Assembly (NCBI GenBank): GCA_964521865.1
Contig: CAZFTJ010000020.1
Location: 1 to 64,000, forward strand
Direction: 5' to 3'
Length of the DNA stretch: 64,000 nt
From: CAYSRJ01 sp964521865
Lineage (GTDB): Bacteria > Spirochaetota > B62-G9 > DRHN01
Every line of letters begins with the position of its first letter. Position 1 is the first letter of the stretch. The position numbers and the translations under genes were made by a program. Below are positions 25,909-35,187 of this stretch, in pieces. The notes beneath the pieces were generated by a model. That model saw only the letters and a program-made list of their open reading frames with translations, was not told where the DNA came from and made no database searches.

Positions 25909-26387
25909 TACATATCCTCCATGGGCACATCCTCAATTGTGAGCATCTCCCTGTTGAGACCAATGTTTTGACAGACGTCATCGAGCTCTCTGCTCTCTTC
26001 CCGGCCAAGCCCGGCACGGTGGCGCTCGAGCTCCCGCTCTTTTAGATTCTCAATTACCTTCCTGGCCTTTTTCGCCTCCTTCAGAAGCTGAAGCACAGCA
26101 TGCACCTCCTCCTCTTTCCTGATTCTGAGTTTCTCAAGAGCCTTGATGGTTTTTTCGAGTCTGGTGATGTAGTTATCGACAGCCACGATATCGAGAACGG
26201 TAAAAGTCCCCTCCGTGCGGCTGTTTTCATGAATAAAAGAGTGCAGCCTTTCCCGATTTTCCCGAATATCTCCTTCGATTTTCAACAGTTGGGCCCTCCG
26301 TACGGAAAATTCTTTTTCCCGCGCCTCCTCCTGTCTCTGCCGCAGTTTCAGTACTTTTTCCAGTCTGAAATCAAACCGTTTCGCCAT
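25908..26387 (-). CDS. fliJ: Flagellar export protein FliJ
   Basis: 159 residues, almost entirely a charged antiparallel coiled coil (FDFRLEKVLKLRQRQEEARE, LLKIEGDIRENRERLHSFIH, KALEKLRIRKEEEVHAVLQL), the FliJ pattern. It acts as the central stalk of the FliI ATPase ring and couples it to FlhA. ATG abuts the fliI stop without spacer; the last residues, MLTIEDVPMEDM, form an acidic tail. Confidence 0.88.
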   Translation of the reverse strand: MAKRFDFRLEKVLKLRQRQEEAREKEFSVRRAQLLKIEGDIRENRERLHSFIHENSRTEGTFTVLDIVAVDNYITRLEKTIKALEKLRIRKEEEVHAVLQLLKEAKKARKVIENLKERELERHRAGLGREESRELDDVCQNIGLNREMLTIEDVPMEDM

Positions 26388-27737
26388 TTACTCCTGCTCG
26401 CCTGCGAAAATATCCACGAGCATATCCCGGCTCTCCTCAAAGGAGAAACCCTCCTCAATGCCCTGCTTCAGGTAGCTGTTCACGCTCTCGATCTTCTCGA
26501 GCGACCAGTCTATATGTGCATCGGAGCCCTGTACGTACGCCCCTATCTGGATCAGGTCCTCGGCATCGTAGTAGTAGGAAAGAACCTCTTTCACCTTGTT
26601 TATCGCCTCCATATGCTCCTTCGACACAATATACGGCGTCAGCCTGCTTATACTCGCAAGCACGTCAACGGCAGGGTACTGGTTTTTCTGAGAGAGCTTC
26701 CGGGACAGCACGATATGCCCGTCGAGTACGCCGCGTACCGCATCCGAGATGGGTTCATTTACATCATCGGCTTCAACAAGAACCGCAAAGATACCCGTAA
26801 TCGACCCTTTTTCCGACATCCCGCTTCGTTCCAGCAGTTTCGGAAGGATGGCAAACACACTCGGTGTGTATCCCTTTGTTGCCGGAGGCTCACCGACCGC
26901 GAGGCCGATTTCCCTCTGTGCATAGGCGAAACGGGTTATCGAATCTATCATGAATAGTACATCATTCCCCTTATCACGAAAGTACTCGGCGACCGCCGTT
27001 GCAAGGTATGCGCCGCGTATTCTCATAATGGGAGCCTGATCCGATGTCGCAACAACGACAACCGATTGTTTGAGGCCCTCTTCGCCGAGGTCGCGTTCGA
27101 TAAATTCGCGTACTTCCCTCCCACGCTCCCCGATAAGGGCGATTATGTTTACATCAGCAGAGGTGTTTCTGGCAGCCATGCCGAGCAGCGTGCTCTTGCC
27201 GATACCGCTCCCCGAAAAAATTCCGATCCGCTGTCCCTTCCCTATGGTGAGCGGTCCGTCAATCGCCCTGATACCGGTTGCAAGCGGTTCGGTTATTCTC
27301 TTCCTTTTCAAAACGTGCGGGGGTGCGTTGAAGATCGGATACACCGTCTCATATCCAATCGGTCCTTTACCGTCAATCGGCTGTCCGACCGGATTTATCA
27401 CCCTTCCCAGAAGCCCGTTTCCGACTTTTACAGAAAGAGGCCTGCCGGTTGCTATGACCCGCATCCCGGATTTTATCCCGCTGTCCTGATAAAAGGGAAA
27501 CAGGAGAGCCGTGCCGTTCTTGAAGCCCACGACCTCGGCATGCACTTCCCTGTGCGATTCTTGGCGCTCTTCGGTGTTCTGCCCGTCAACCACTATCCTG
27601 CAAAGCTCTCCCACTCCTGCGAGCGGACCCTTGCTCTCTATGAGCAGCCCAACCGACTTGCTCACTGTGCCTTCATATAAAATGGTGTCGACGTTTTCAA
27701 CCGCCGCTCTATATTTTTGAAATATGTCGACCGCCAT
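26388..27737 (-). CDS. fliI: Flagellum-specific ATPase FliI
   Basis: 449 residues from the ATG at 27737 (GGGAA 8 bases upstream; a TTG seven codons earlier is less likely). F1-beta-type ATPase: Walker A GIFSGSGIGKSTLLGM, Walker B VLFMIDSITRFAYAQRE, and the type III signature GYTPSVFAILPKLLERSG. Energises substrate unfolding and chaperone release at the export gate, with FliH as regulator and FliJ as stalk. Separated from fliH by about 140 bases and followed directly by fliJ. Confidence 0.96.
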   Translation of the reverse strand: MAVDIFQKYRAAVENVDTILYEGTVSKSVGLLIESKGPLAGVGELCRIVVDGQNTEERQESHREVHAEVVGFKNGTALLFPFYQDSGIKSGMRVIATGRPLSVKVGNGLLGRVINPVGQPIDGKGPIGYETVYPIFNAPPHVLKRKRITEPLATGIRAIDGPLTIGKGQRIGIFSGSGIGKSTLLGMAARNTSADVNIIALIGERGREVREFIERDLGEEGLKQSVVVVATSDQAPIMRIRGAYLATAVAEYFRDKGNDVLFMIDSITRFAYAQREIGLAVGEPPATKGYTPSVFAILPKLLERSGMSEKGSITGIFAVLVEADDVNEPISDAVRGVLDGHIVLSRKLSQKNQYPAVDVLASISRLTPYIVSKEHMEAINKVKEVLSYYYDAEDLIQIGAYVQGSDAHIDWSLEKIESVNSYLKQGIEEGFSFEESRDMLVDIFAGEQE

Positions 27738-27877
27738 ACGATTATTCCCGTGCTGCAATACGGTTTTAAAAATCCTGCATACCGCACTTCTATTTCTTTT
27801 ATCTCACCTTCCCGATACGGACGTGTTGCAGAAAAGCGGCATCAGCGGGAAGCACGGCGCCTGAATAATAATCTTTA

Positions 27878-28792
27878 TCATTCCGTAATCGGCACGAGCC
27901 CCCTGATACTCTCTTCTATTATGTGCAGCTGGTTCTGTATCCGTGCATCTATATCTCCGAAGGAAGTGGTAATAATACACCCTCCCGGATCGACCCGACT
28001 GTCCTCCTCAACCATGACCTGTTTCAGGCTTTCGACGGCGGAGATAAACTCCTTTTTATGCTTGCTTACCAGATCCATATCTCTGGTATTGACCTTTATC
28101 GTTATCTGTGTTTCACCCTTTACCTTTTTGAGAGCTTCCCTAACATTTTCAATCACAACTTTTTTTTCGTTTTCCGAAATTACCTTTACCACCTTTCTCG
28201 CCACAAGCAGAACAAGGTCGATAAGCTGCCTTTCCGTGCTTTCAAGTATCTTTCTTCGCTCGTCGATTGCAGAGTTTAGTATTTCATGCAGTCTCTCTAT
28301 AAGCCGCTTCACCTCTTCCTCACCCGTTTTAAAACCTGTATCCCGTCCCTCGTCGAACGCATTTCGCCGTGCCTCGGCAATTATTTCCTCGGCCTTCTTT
28401 TGCGCTTCTTCCCCGATGCGAGCCGCATTTTCACGCGCATCCTCCGTTATATTCTGTGCCTGGGTCTCAGCTTCCTCTTTGGCCTTGCGAACATCGACGC
28501 TGCTCTTCTGCATTATTTTAAAGGCCGCTCCCTCGGCCTCTTCCCTTATGCGCTTCGCCTCGGCTTCAGCCTCCTCTTTTATTTTCTTCGCATCGGTTAA
28601 GAGCGTTTCCCGCTCCTTCTGAACGGGAAATTCCGACGGTGCTTCCTCTTCCACGATTTCAGGCTCTTTCACCTCCTCGATCTCCTCAACCGGCGCAGCC
28701 TCCTCCTTCTTCGGTCCTATCTGCGGAGGCGTAACGAGCACCTTCGACTTGATCTCTTTTACCTCTGCGGCCTTGAATATTTTCCGTGCCAC
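27878..28792 (-). CDS. fliH: Flagellar assembly protein FliH
   Basis: About 304 residues if the GTG at 28792 is the start: AAGGGGGTGG precedes it and it lies 10 bases after the fliG stop, whereas the longer frame overlaps fliG by 38 bases. Sequence: VARKIFKAAEVKEIKSKVLV, an acidic Glu/Val/Pro linker, a long Ala/Glu/Lys coiled coil (about 85-170, EAEAEAKRIREEAEGAAFKI) with Gly-rich helix packing, and the V-type ATPase subunit E-like C-terminus (ILESTERQLIDLVLLVARKV). Holds FliI in check and ties it to the C ring. Confidence 0.9.
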   Translation of the reverse strand: MARKIFKAAEVKEIKSKVLVTPPQIGPKKEEAAPVEEIEEVKEPEIVEEEAPSEFPVQKERETLLTDAKKIKEEAEAEAKRIREEAEGAAFKIMQKSSVDVRKAKEEAETQAQNITEDARENAARIGEEAQKKAEEIIAEARRNAFDEGRDTGFKTGEEEVKRLIERLHEILNSAIDERRKILESTERQLIDLVLLVARKVVKVISENEKKVVIENVREALKKVKGETQITIKVNTRDMDLVSKHKKEFISAVESLKQVMVEEDSRVDPGGCIITTSFGDIDARIQNQLHIIEESIRGLVPITE

Positions 28793-28802
28793 AGCCACCC
28801 CC

Positions 28803-29864
28803 TTATACGACGAGCTCATCCTCACCGGCGCGGGCGACAATTATTTCTCCCGCTTCCTCGAGTTTTCGAATAATACTCACGATCTTCTGCTGCGCTTCTT
28901 CGACATCCTTCAAACGAACCGGCCCCATGAACTCCATATCCTCTTTCAAAAGGCTGGAGGCCCGCTTGCTCATGTTTCTGTAAATTTTGTCCTGTACCTC
29001 AGAATCGACGCCTTTCAGCGCTTTTGCAAGATCGGGGGTGTCCACTTCCCTGAGCACCTTCTGTATCGCCCTGTCGTCCAGAAGAACGATATCGTCGAAT
29101 ATAAACATCCGCTTCTTTATTTCTTCCGCGAGCTCGGGGTCATCCTCTTCGAGCGACTCGATAATCGTTTTTTCGGTGCTCCTGTCAACGAGGTTGAGAA
29201 TATCGACGATAGTCCCGATCCCGCCGGCGGCCGTATAATCCTCACTTGCAAGGGTGGAGAGCTTTTTCTCCAGAACCCGCTCCACCTCCCGCAGAACGTC
29301 GGGTGAGGTTCTGTCCATTGTCGCAATCCTCTTTGCGACATCCGCCTGCACATCATCCGGAAGCGATCCGAGAATAATCGAAGATTTATTCGGCTCGAGA
29401 TAGGCGAGGATCAGCGCAATGGTCTGTGGATGCTCTCCCTGTATAAAGTTCAGCAGGTGGCTCGGATCGGTCCTTCGTATGAAATCGAACGGCCGTACCT
29501 GAAGCGAAGATGTAAGCCGGTTTATGATGTCAATGGCTTTCTGGGAGCCGAGTGCCCTCTCCAGCAGATCTCTGGCATAGTCGATCCCGCCCGATGAGAT
29601 AAAATCCTGGGCCATCATCAGCTCCTGGAATTCCATGAGCACCTTGTCCCTCTCTGAAGGATCGACAGTTTCAAGCCGGGCTATTTCAAAGGTAAGCTGT
29701 TCGATTTCGTCCTCCCGGAGGTGCTTGAATATCTCCGCAGAGATCTCAGACCCGAGGGTAACCAGAAATATCGATGCCTTCTGCCGGCCGGTCAGCGCCT
29801 TCTTTCCTCCGGAGACATGACCTGCAGTATGACCCTGGACGGATTTTGGTTGGACTTTCCCCAT
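28803..29864 (-). CDS. fliG: Flagellar motor switch protein FliG
   Basis: 353 residues, all three armadillo-type domains: N-terminal MS-ring-binding part (LTGRQKASIFLVTLGSEISA), middle domain with the EHPQ motif (FIQGEHPQTIALILAYL), and the C-terminal torque helix carrying the charged residues that face MotA (FDDIVLLDDRAIQKVLREVD). The second FliG paralogue seen in some spirochaetes is not in this window. Sixteen bases after fliF. Confidence 0.97.
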   Translation of the reverse strand: MGKVQPKSVQGHTAGHVSGGKKALTGRQKASIFLVTLGSEISAEIFKHLREDEIEQLTFEIARLETVDPSERDKVLMEFQELMMAQDFISSGGIDYARDLLERALGSQKAIDIINRLTSSLQVRPFDFIRRTDPSHLLNFIQGEHPQTIALILAYLEPNKSSIILGSLPDDVQADVAKRIATMDRTSPDVLREVERVLEKKLSTLASEDYTAAGGIGTIVDILNLVDRSTEKTIIESLEEDDPELAEEIKKRMFIFDDIVLLDDRAIQKVLREVDTPDLAKALKGVDSEVQDKIYRNMSKRASSLLKEDMEFMGPVRLKDVEEAQQKIVSIIRKLEEAGEIIVARAGEDELVV

Positions 29865-29880
29865 TTTTTCCTCCTCCTCA

Positions 29881-31584
29881 CTACTCTTCAGCGAGCCAGG
29901 TTCTGATCAGTTTTGCGACCTCTTCAGGATGCTCGCGGGCAATATTCATAACATTTTCCTGCATTTCAAGACGCGCCCTCTCTTCGGTCGAGAGTTCTAC
30001 TTCAACACCTTCGGCCTCAGCAGACTTCAATGCAGCCTCCCGCATAAGTTGCTGCTGCCGTGCAAGCTCTTCTTCCCTGAGGCGCTTTCTTCTGGTAAGC
30101 TCCTTGGATATCGCACGATATGCAAGGGTAACGATGAAAATAGCAAAAAGTGCAATCAGTGCCGACAAAAGCGTCTTTCTGAGCTGCTCTCTGCGTTTCA
30201 AATATGCGTCTTCGAGCGCAAACTCCTTTGTTCTATCAAACTGAATGTTCTTCACAACAACCTTATCCTTGCGCGCGGCATCATACCCGATGGCACCTTT
30301 TACTATCTCTTCATAATTTCTCATCTCTTCCGTGGTACGCGGTACATACGTACGCTTTATACCCCCTTCTTCGGTCAGGACCGGTTTGCCGTTTTCATCA
30401 AAAAGTTTTTTCCAGGTGCCGTCGACCCAGACAGCGACAGAAATACGCCGTATCTTATAGGGCGCGGACTGTATATGAGACACCTGCTCGCTTATCTCAT
30501 AGTTCTTCACATTCTCTTTTTTATCGTACTTTGTTCCCTCGTTTGTTGCCTCCTTGTATCCGGGCGGGATATTCGGCTCGACGCCGGGCGGCCCCTCGGG
30601 GACAAATCCCAGTCCCTCGAAATGCTCCGAGGTATCCTTCTCGCTCCTGACAACGTTCATCGCGACCTCTGTTTCGTCGTAGGGTGTTTCGGGATTGTCC
30701 GGCCTCTTGACAATGGGTATGAATTCGGTTTTATCGACCTTCTTCTGATCGAAGTCGAGCTCCACTTCGGCCGATACATCCACCTTGTCGTCACCGAGCA
30801 CCGCCTTCAATTTTTTTGCAATTTCAGTCTGCATCTGCAGCCTGAGGCGCTCTTTTATCTTCCACTCCTCTTTGGCGCGGTTTAAATAGGTAACCTTGTC
30901 CTCAGCCTCGAAATCGGAGAGAATATTGCCGTGGTTGTCGGTTACAATGACGTTTTCAGGCTTGAGCCTGTCCACACCGAATGCGATAAGGTCGATGATT
31001 CCCTTGATCTTCTTTTTATTGGTTAGAATGTCCGAGTAGGGTGCAGGTGTAATGATAACGGATGCTGTGTACGGGAGCTCATTGTCGAGATAAAGCTGCG
31101 GCTCCGGCATGGTGACCTGAATGCTCACATCCTCGACATCATCAAGCAGCTTGATATGTTTTGTTATCTCCCCGATTATCGCCCTTCGCTTCGTTATATT
31201 CCTTTCGAAATCGGTCGTTGTCCATGACTGGGTATCGAAAAGCTCCCAGCCCTTTATGCCTGTCGGGAGGATGCCCGCCTGTCCAAGCTTCATACGGAGA
31301 TACGCAGAGGTGTTCTCATCTTTCACGACTATGTATTTGTCATCCCTGATTTTAAACGGTGCGTTCCACTCGGTCAGTTTGTTCGTAATGCGTGAAAAAT
31401 CGTTCTCTTCAAGAGGGGATTGAAAGAGGAGCGCCTCGGTCTGTTTGGAAGAGAAGGAAACAAGAAAGATAAGCCCGATTATAACGAGCCCGACCACACC
31501 GATGAGAATGAGCTTCTGCGTCTGATTTAACTTTGAAAGTATATTTTGAACGTTACCCCATATCTTCTTTAAAAACTCGTCCAT
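29881..31584 (-). CDS. fliF: Flagellar MS-ring protein FliF
   Basis: 567 residues: first transmembrane helix (LILIGVVGLVIIGLIFLVSF, about 25-45), periplasmic ring-building motifs (YLRMKLGQAGILPTGIKGWE, SIQVTMPEPQLY), a second transmembrane helix (about 480-500, TLLSALIALFAIFIVTLAY) and a C-terminal FliG-binding tail (VMNIAREHPEEVAKLIRTWL). Ribosome-binding site GGGAGGGG before the ATG. Base on which the whole periplasmic flagellum is built. Confidence 0.97.
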   Translation of the reverse strand: MDEFLKKIWGNVQNILSKLNQTQKLILIGVVGLVIIGLIFLVSFSSKQTEALLFQSPLEENDFSRITNKLTEWNAPFKIRDDKYIVVKDENTSAYLRMKLGQAGILPTGIKGWELFDTQSWTTTDFERNITKRRAIIGEITKHIKLLDDVEDVSIQVTMPEPQLYLDNELPYTASVIITPAPYSDILTNKKKIKGIIDLIAFGVDRLKPENVIVTDNHGNILSDFEAEDKVTYLNRAKEEWKIKERLRLQMQTEIAKKLKAVLGDDKVDVSAEVELDFDQKKVDKTEFIPIVKRPDNPETPYDETEVAMNVVRSEKDTSEHFEGLGFVPEGPPGVEPNIPPGYKEATNEGTKYDKKENVKNYEISEQVSHIQSAPYKIRRISVAVWVDGTWKKLFDENGKPVLTEEGGIKRTYVPRTTEEMRNYEEIVKGAIGYDAARKDKVVVKNIQFDRTKEFALEDAYLKRREQLRKTLLSALIALFAIFIVTLAYRAISKELTRRKRLREEELARQQQLMREAALKSAEAEGVEVELSTEERARLEMQENVMNIAREHPEEVAKLIRTWLAEE

Positions 31585-31618
31585 ATTCCCCTCCCATGGT
31601 ATAAAAACCTTCGATGTA

Positions 31619-31942
31619 TCAGCGCATGTTGATCAATTCTCTGAACGCCTGGGTAATTCGATCGACGATGGATTTGGTAAGTGTTAATGATAAACGCGCC
31701 TTTTCAGCCGCTATCGTAACATCATGTATGTCGACTGAATCGGGGTTTGCCGCAAGGGCACGCGTCATCTCGTCTGATTTTTTCTGAAGATTATTCACCT
31801 TGGAAAGCGCATCCCTCATTGATTTTGAAAAGTCGGAAATAAAATTGTCGTCATCCTGGACCGGTTTTTTGTAGCCGAAGTGTTTCGCATTTGTTGTAAC
31901 GAGCTTTACAATATCGCCCTGTGCTTCAGCAGGATTTATCAT
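31619..31942 (-). CDS. fliE: Flagellar hook-basal body protein FliE
   Basis: 107 residues from the ATG at 31942, which has GGAGGGGGAT immediately upstream (an in-frame ATG 12 bases earlier overlaps this site). Helical throughout with the family patterns FSKSMRDALSKVNNLQKKSD and DIHDVTIAAEKARLSLTLTK. FliE links the MS ring to the proximal rod and is the first export substrate. Between flgC (135 bases) and fliF (34 bases). Confidence 0.93.
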   Translation of the reverse strand: MINPAEAQGDIVKLVTTNAKHFGYKKPVQDDDNFISDFSKSMRDALSKVNNLQKKSDEMTRALAANPDSVDIHDVTIAAEKARLSLTLTKSIVDRITQAFRELINMR

Positions 31943-32077
31943 ATCCCCCTCCATTCAGTTATGTATTCAGTCGTCCCGCGTCCGGCCGACTATGTCTTGT
32001 GCGGCTGCATGCGGCCGGACCACACGTGTTTTATGCCTCATGCGGCTGAATCCTCAATCGCTGGTCCGCAAGTCTCG

Positions 32078-32536
32078 TCATCTGGCTCCGATTTCAAGCC
32101 CTTTCATAAACATCTGGCTCGCATTCTGAATCACCGTAACATTCGCCTCATACGCCCTGCTCGCCGAGATCATATCAACCATTTCCGTAACTGTATTGAC
32201 ATTCGGGTATTCCACATACCCCTTTTTCGGTCCTGTGTTGATCGCATCCGGGTGGGTGGGGTCATATACCAGCCGCAGCGGAGAGGAGTCTTCTTCGATC
32301 TTGATTACGCGTACACCCTCGCCCATTCCGCGCCACAGAGCCTGTGGAAGCAGCCGTGTTCTGAACTCGAGATAGTCGTTTCTCGGTCTCAGAATGACCC
32401 TTTTGCGCCTGAACGCTCCCCCGTCCGTCGTTCTCGTGGTATTTGCATTCGCAATGTTGTTCGAGATAACATCCATTCTCAAACGCTGGGCGGTAAGCCC
32501 GGTCGAAGAAATGTTCATTGCCGAAAAAATTCCCAT
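32078..32536 (-). CDS. flgC: Flagellar rod protein FlgC
   Basis: 152 residues, with the rod-protein N-terminus MGIFSAMNISSTGLTAQRLR and the NNIANANTTRTTDGG motif, and the C-terminal V(N)TVTEMVDMISASRAYEAN heptad pattern. Normal length. Part of the proximal rod with FlgB and FliE. Ten bases after flgB. Confidence 0.96.
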   Translation of the reverse strand: MGIFSAMNISSTGLTAQRLRMDVISNNIANANTTRTTDGGAFRRKRVILRPRNDYLEFRTRLLPQALWRGMGEGVRVIKIEEDSSPLRLVYDPTHPDAINTGPKKGYVEYPNVNTVTEMVDMISASRAYEANVTVIQNASQMFMKGLEIGAR

Positions 32537-32546
32537 GCAAAGCTCC

Positions 32547-32963
32547 TTATCTCATGACAATACCGAGAAGGTTGAAGTTGTCCTTCACACGCTCAGCCAT
32601 TGCATAGTAGCGAAGTGCATTTTCCTTCGCATCCACCATTTCCTTCTCGATGTCCACATTGTTTCCGTCATTCCTGTAACTGGTCGAGTAATCGAGATAG
32701 ACAATAGGCTGTACTTCTCTGTAGTCTTTCTGCCTGTAAAAAGGTATATGCTTGCTGTTCGTCAATGCCGCGGGAAAAGGATTTGGATCATAGGAGTGCA
32801 GCACCCGGTTCAGCTCACTTTCAAACGCCACCTCGCTCCTCTTGAAATGAGGGGTGTCGGCATTTGCGATATTGTCGGCTATGACCTCCTGTCGGACAAT
32901 CGACACGGACATCGCCCTCTGTAAAAGATCCTGCGTCTGCATGAACTCCGAATCAAGAAACAT
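32547..32963 (-). CDS. flgB: Flagellar rod protein FlgB
   Basis: 138 residues, first gene of the motility cluster. Conserved VRQEVIADNIANADTPHFKR near residues 23-42 and C-terminal helix VDIEKEMVDAKENALRYYA. AGAGGTG lies five bases before the ATG. In Borrelia the homologous flgB operon is read from a strong sigma-70 promoter in front of this gene. Confidence 0.95.
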   Translation of the reverse strand: MFLDSEFMQTQDLLQRAMSVSIVRQEVIADNIANADTPHFKRSEVAFESELNRVLHSYDPNPFPAALTNSKHIPFYRQKDYREVQPIVYLDYSTSYRNDGNNVDIEKEMVDAKENALRYYAMAERVKDNFNLLGIVMR

Positions 32964-33279
32964 CGTGCACCTCTACTCCCTTCCCGCAAAATATTTCGGT
33001 CTTTATGGTTTTGTCCATTTAAGTTCCTGTCTCTTTTACCGGATTTTTATACTCAAATAACTATGTTCCGTTACAATTGCCTCCCATACATTCTTCAAAT
33101 AAAAACCATCCGGCACGTGTCGGTTTGTATCTTTTATGATTGCACGTTCACATGTCTATTACTTATTTCGGTACTTTTAAAAAATCCTTAATACTCACTA
33201 ACCTTCTCAATAGTACAAAACGGAACCAACAACCATACCCGTACCTTCATGCCGCCTGCACTGATCATACGCGATTCAG
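32964..33279 (-). promoter_or_regulatory. Leader region of the flgB operon
   Basis: 316 bases between the hslU stop and flgB, non-coding. Candidate minus-strand sigma-70 elements are TTGTAA (33071-33076) and TATAAA (33046-33051), though the 19-base spacer is long. Further upstream at 33110-33123 is the near-palindrome CCGGCACGTGTCGG, followed on the minus strand by ATGGTTTTTATTT, which could be an operator or a weak terminator for the hslU transcript. No sigma-28 promoter with correct spacing was found, fitting early-class expression. Confidence 0.35.
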
Positions 33280-34644
33280 CTACAGGATGTATTTGGAAAG
33301 GTCCTTGTTTTCCAGTACATCTTTTAGCTTGTTCTGCACATATTCAACGGTAATAGGTATTGTCTGACCTTTCAGCTCAGGCGCCGAGAACGACACGTCT
33401 TCCAGCAGAAGCTCCATTATCGTATGCAGACGCCGTGCCCCGATATTCTCCGACTGGGAGTTCACAAAGGATGCGATCTGCGCAATCTCCCGTATCGCAT
33501 CCTCTTTGAAATCGAGCTCCACTCCCTCGGTTTCGAGAAGGGCCGCGTACTGTTTCACCAGCGCATTCTTGGGCTGAAGAAGTATCTTTTCCAAGTCTTC
33601 CGTACTGAGGCTGCTCAATTCAACACGTATCGGAAATCTCCCCTGCAGTTCGGGAATGAGATCCGACGGCTTGCTCATGTGAAACGCGCCTGCCGCGATG
33701 AACAGTATATGATGCGTCCGAACCGCACCGTATTTGGTAGTAACCGTCGAACCCTCGACAATGGGGAGTATATCCCGCTGAACACCTTCTCTCGACACAT
33801 CAGGCCCGTGCGTCGTTCCCTTCTGTGCAATTTTGTCCACCTCATCTAAAAAAACAATGCCCATCTGTTCCACTCTTTCAATGGCTTCTTTTACCACCTT
33901 ATCCATATCGATGAGCTTGTCCTTCTCCTCCTCCTCGAGAATCGAACGAGCCTCGCGCACAGCCACCTTTTTGCGTTTCTTTTTTTCTGGAAAGATGTTG
34001 CTGAACATATTGGAGATATTCGTATCCATCTCCTCGAGCCCCATGCCGGCAAACATGCCGAGAACCTGAGTTTTCGGCTGTTTTACATCGATTTCAACGA
34101 GCTTATCCTCGAGCTGGCCGCGTTTCAACATCTCCCTGAACCGTTCCCGGGTGCTCCTCCTTCGCTCCTCGGCCGATGCCTGGGCCTGCTCCTCCTCCCT
34201 TTTTCTTTGAAATGAAATGGGGGGCAAAAGAACATCGAGCAGCTCCTCTTCAGCCCTCTCTTTTGCAACACCTTCAACCTCTTCACTCATTTCCTTCTTG
34301 GTATTGTGTACCGCAATATTTGTCAGGTCCCGTATCATGCTCTCCACATCCCGCCCGACATACCCGACTTCCGTATATTTGGTTGCCTCAACCTTGATAA
34401 AAGGAGCTCCGCTTATATTAGAAAGCCGTCTCGCTATCTCCGTTTTTCCCACTCCGGTCGGACCTATCATTATGATATTTTTCGGCGCCACCTCATCCTT
34501 CAGCTCATCAGGCAGGTTTTTTCTTCGGTACCTGTTCCTGAGCGCGATCGCCACCGATTTTTTCGCCTTATCCTGGCCGATTATATATTTATCGAGCTCC
34601 GAGACAATCTGCGCGGGCGTAAGCTCATTTTCCTGCTTATTCAT
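33280..34644 (-). CDS. hslU: ATP-dependent protease ATPase subunit HslU
   Basis: 454 residues. AAA+ hallmarks: Walker A MIGPTGVGKTEIARRL, pore motif VEATKYTEVGYVGRDVESM, Walker B GIVFLDEVDKIAQ, sensor ELQGRFPIRVEL. An insertion (I domain) of about 100 residues contains very basic runs. The C-terminal tail (LSKYIL) is the expected HslV-activating hydrophobic end. Start overlaps the hslV stop by 4 bases (ATGA). Unfolds substrates and feeds them to HslV. Confidence 0.96.
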   Translation of the reverse strand: MNKQENELTPAQIVSELDKYIIGQDKAKKSVAIALRNRYRRKNLPDELKDEVAPKNIIMIGPTGVGKTEIARRLSNISGAPFIKVEATKYTEVGYVGRDVESMIRDLTNIAVHNTKKEMSEEVEGVAKERAEEELLDVLLPPISFQRKREEEQAQASAEERRRSTRERFREMLKRGQLEDKLVEIDVKQPKTQVLGMFAGMGLEEMDTNISNMFSNIFPEKKKRKKVAVREARSILEEEEKDKLIDMDKVVKEAIERVEQMGIVFLDEVDKIAQKGTTHGPDVSREGVQRDILPIVEGSTVTTKYGAVRTHHILFIAAGAFHMSKPSDLIPELQGRFPIRVELSSLSTEDLEKILLQPKNALVKQYAALLETEGVELDFKEDAIREIAQIASFVNSQSENIGARRLHTIMELLLEDVSFSAPELKGQTIPITVEYVQNKLKDVLENKDLSKYIL

Positions 34645-35174
34645 TTTATCTCCTCTACGTTAATGTTATCATTGGTATAGATACAGATCGAGGCCGCAAT
34701 CTTCAATGATTCCTCCACAATCTCATGTAACGACATGGGGGCACCGGTCTTGATGAATGCCCTGGCGGCTGCAGTTGCGAATGGGCCGCCGGACCCGATG
34801 GCGAGAATACCGTCTTCCTCCGGCCGTATGACATCCCCCGTTCCGGAGATGAGGAACATGTTGCTTCGATCTGCAACAATGAGGAGCGCTTCGAGTCTCC
34901 TCAGCATTCTATCCGTTCTCCATTCTTTTGCAAGTTCAACGGCCGAACGGGCGAGATCGCCGTTGTATTGATTGAGCTTGGCTTCGAATTTTTCAAAAAG
35001 CGCAAAGGCGTCTGCGGTGGCGCCTGCAAACCCCGCAAGAACCTTTCCTTCATACATCCTCCTGACCTTGACCGCATTCCCCTTCATGATGGTTTTTTCC
35101 ATTGTCACCTGCCCGTCGCCGCCCATTGCGACTCCGTCCTTTCCGAGCACAGCGAGAACGGTTGTGCTATTCAT
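34641..35174 (-). CDS. hslV: ATP-dependent protease peptidase subunit HslV
   Basis: 177 residues from the ATG at 35174 (AGGAGGA upstream); an ATG 16 codons earlier is unsupported and overlaps xerC. N-terminus MNSTTVLAVLGKDG: the TT pair aligns with the mature N-terminal Thr1-Thr2 of HslV, so the nucleophile would be exposed by removing a three-residue MNS propeptide. Conserved GDGQVTMEKTIMKGNAVKVRR and GSGGPFATAAARA follow. Forms the double-ring proteolytic core with HslU. Confidence 0.93.
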   Translation of the reverse strand: MNSTTVLAVLGKDGVAMGGDGQVTMEKTIMKGNAVKVRRMYEGKVLAGFAGATADAFALFEKFEAKLNQYNGDLARSAVELAKEWRTDRMLRRLEALLIVADRSNMFLISGTGDVIRPEEDGILAIGSGGPFATAAARAFIKTGAPMSLHEIVEESLKIAASICIYTNDNINVEEIK

Positions 35175-35187
35175 CTGATATTTCCTC

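Noticed and set aside
27738..27877. Small gene between fliH and fliI
   Set aside because: Frames are short and unsupported.
33085..33140. Sigma-28 promoter for flgB (TAAA ... GCCG)
   Set aside because: Minus-strand TAAA and GCCGGATG are present but 18 bases apart; sigma-28 promoters need about 15.
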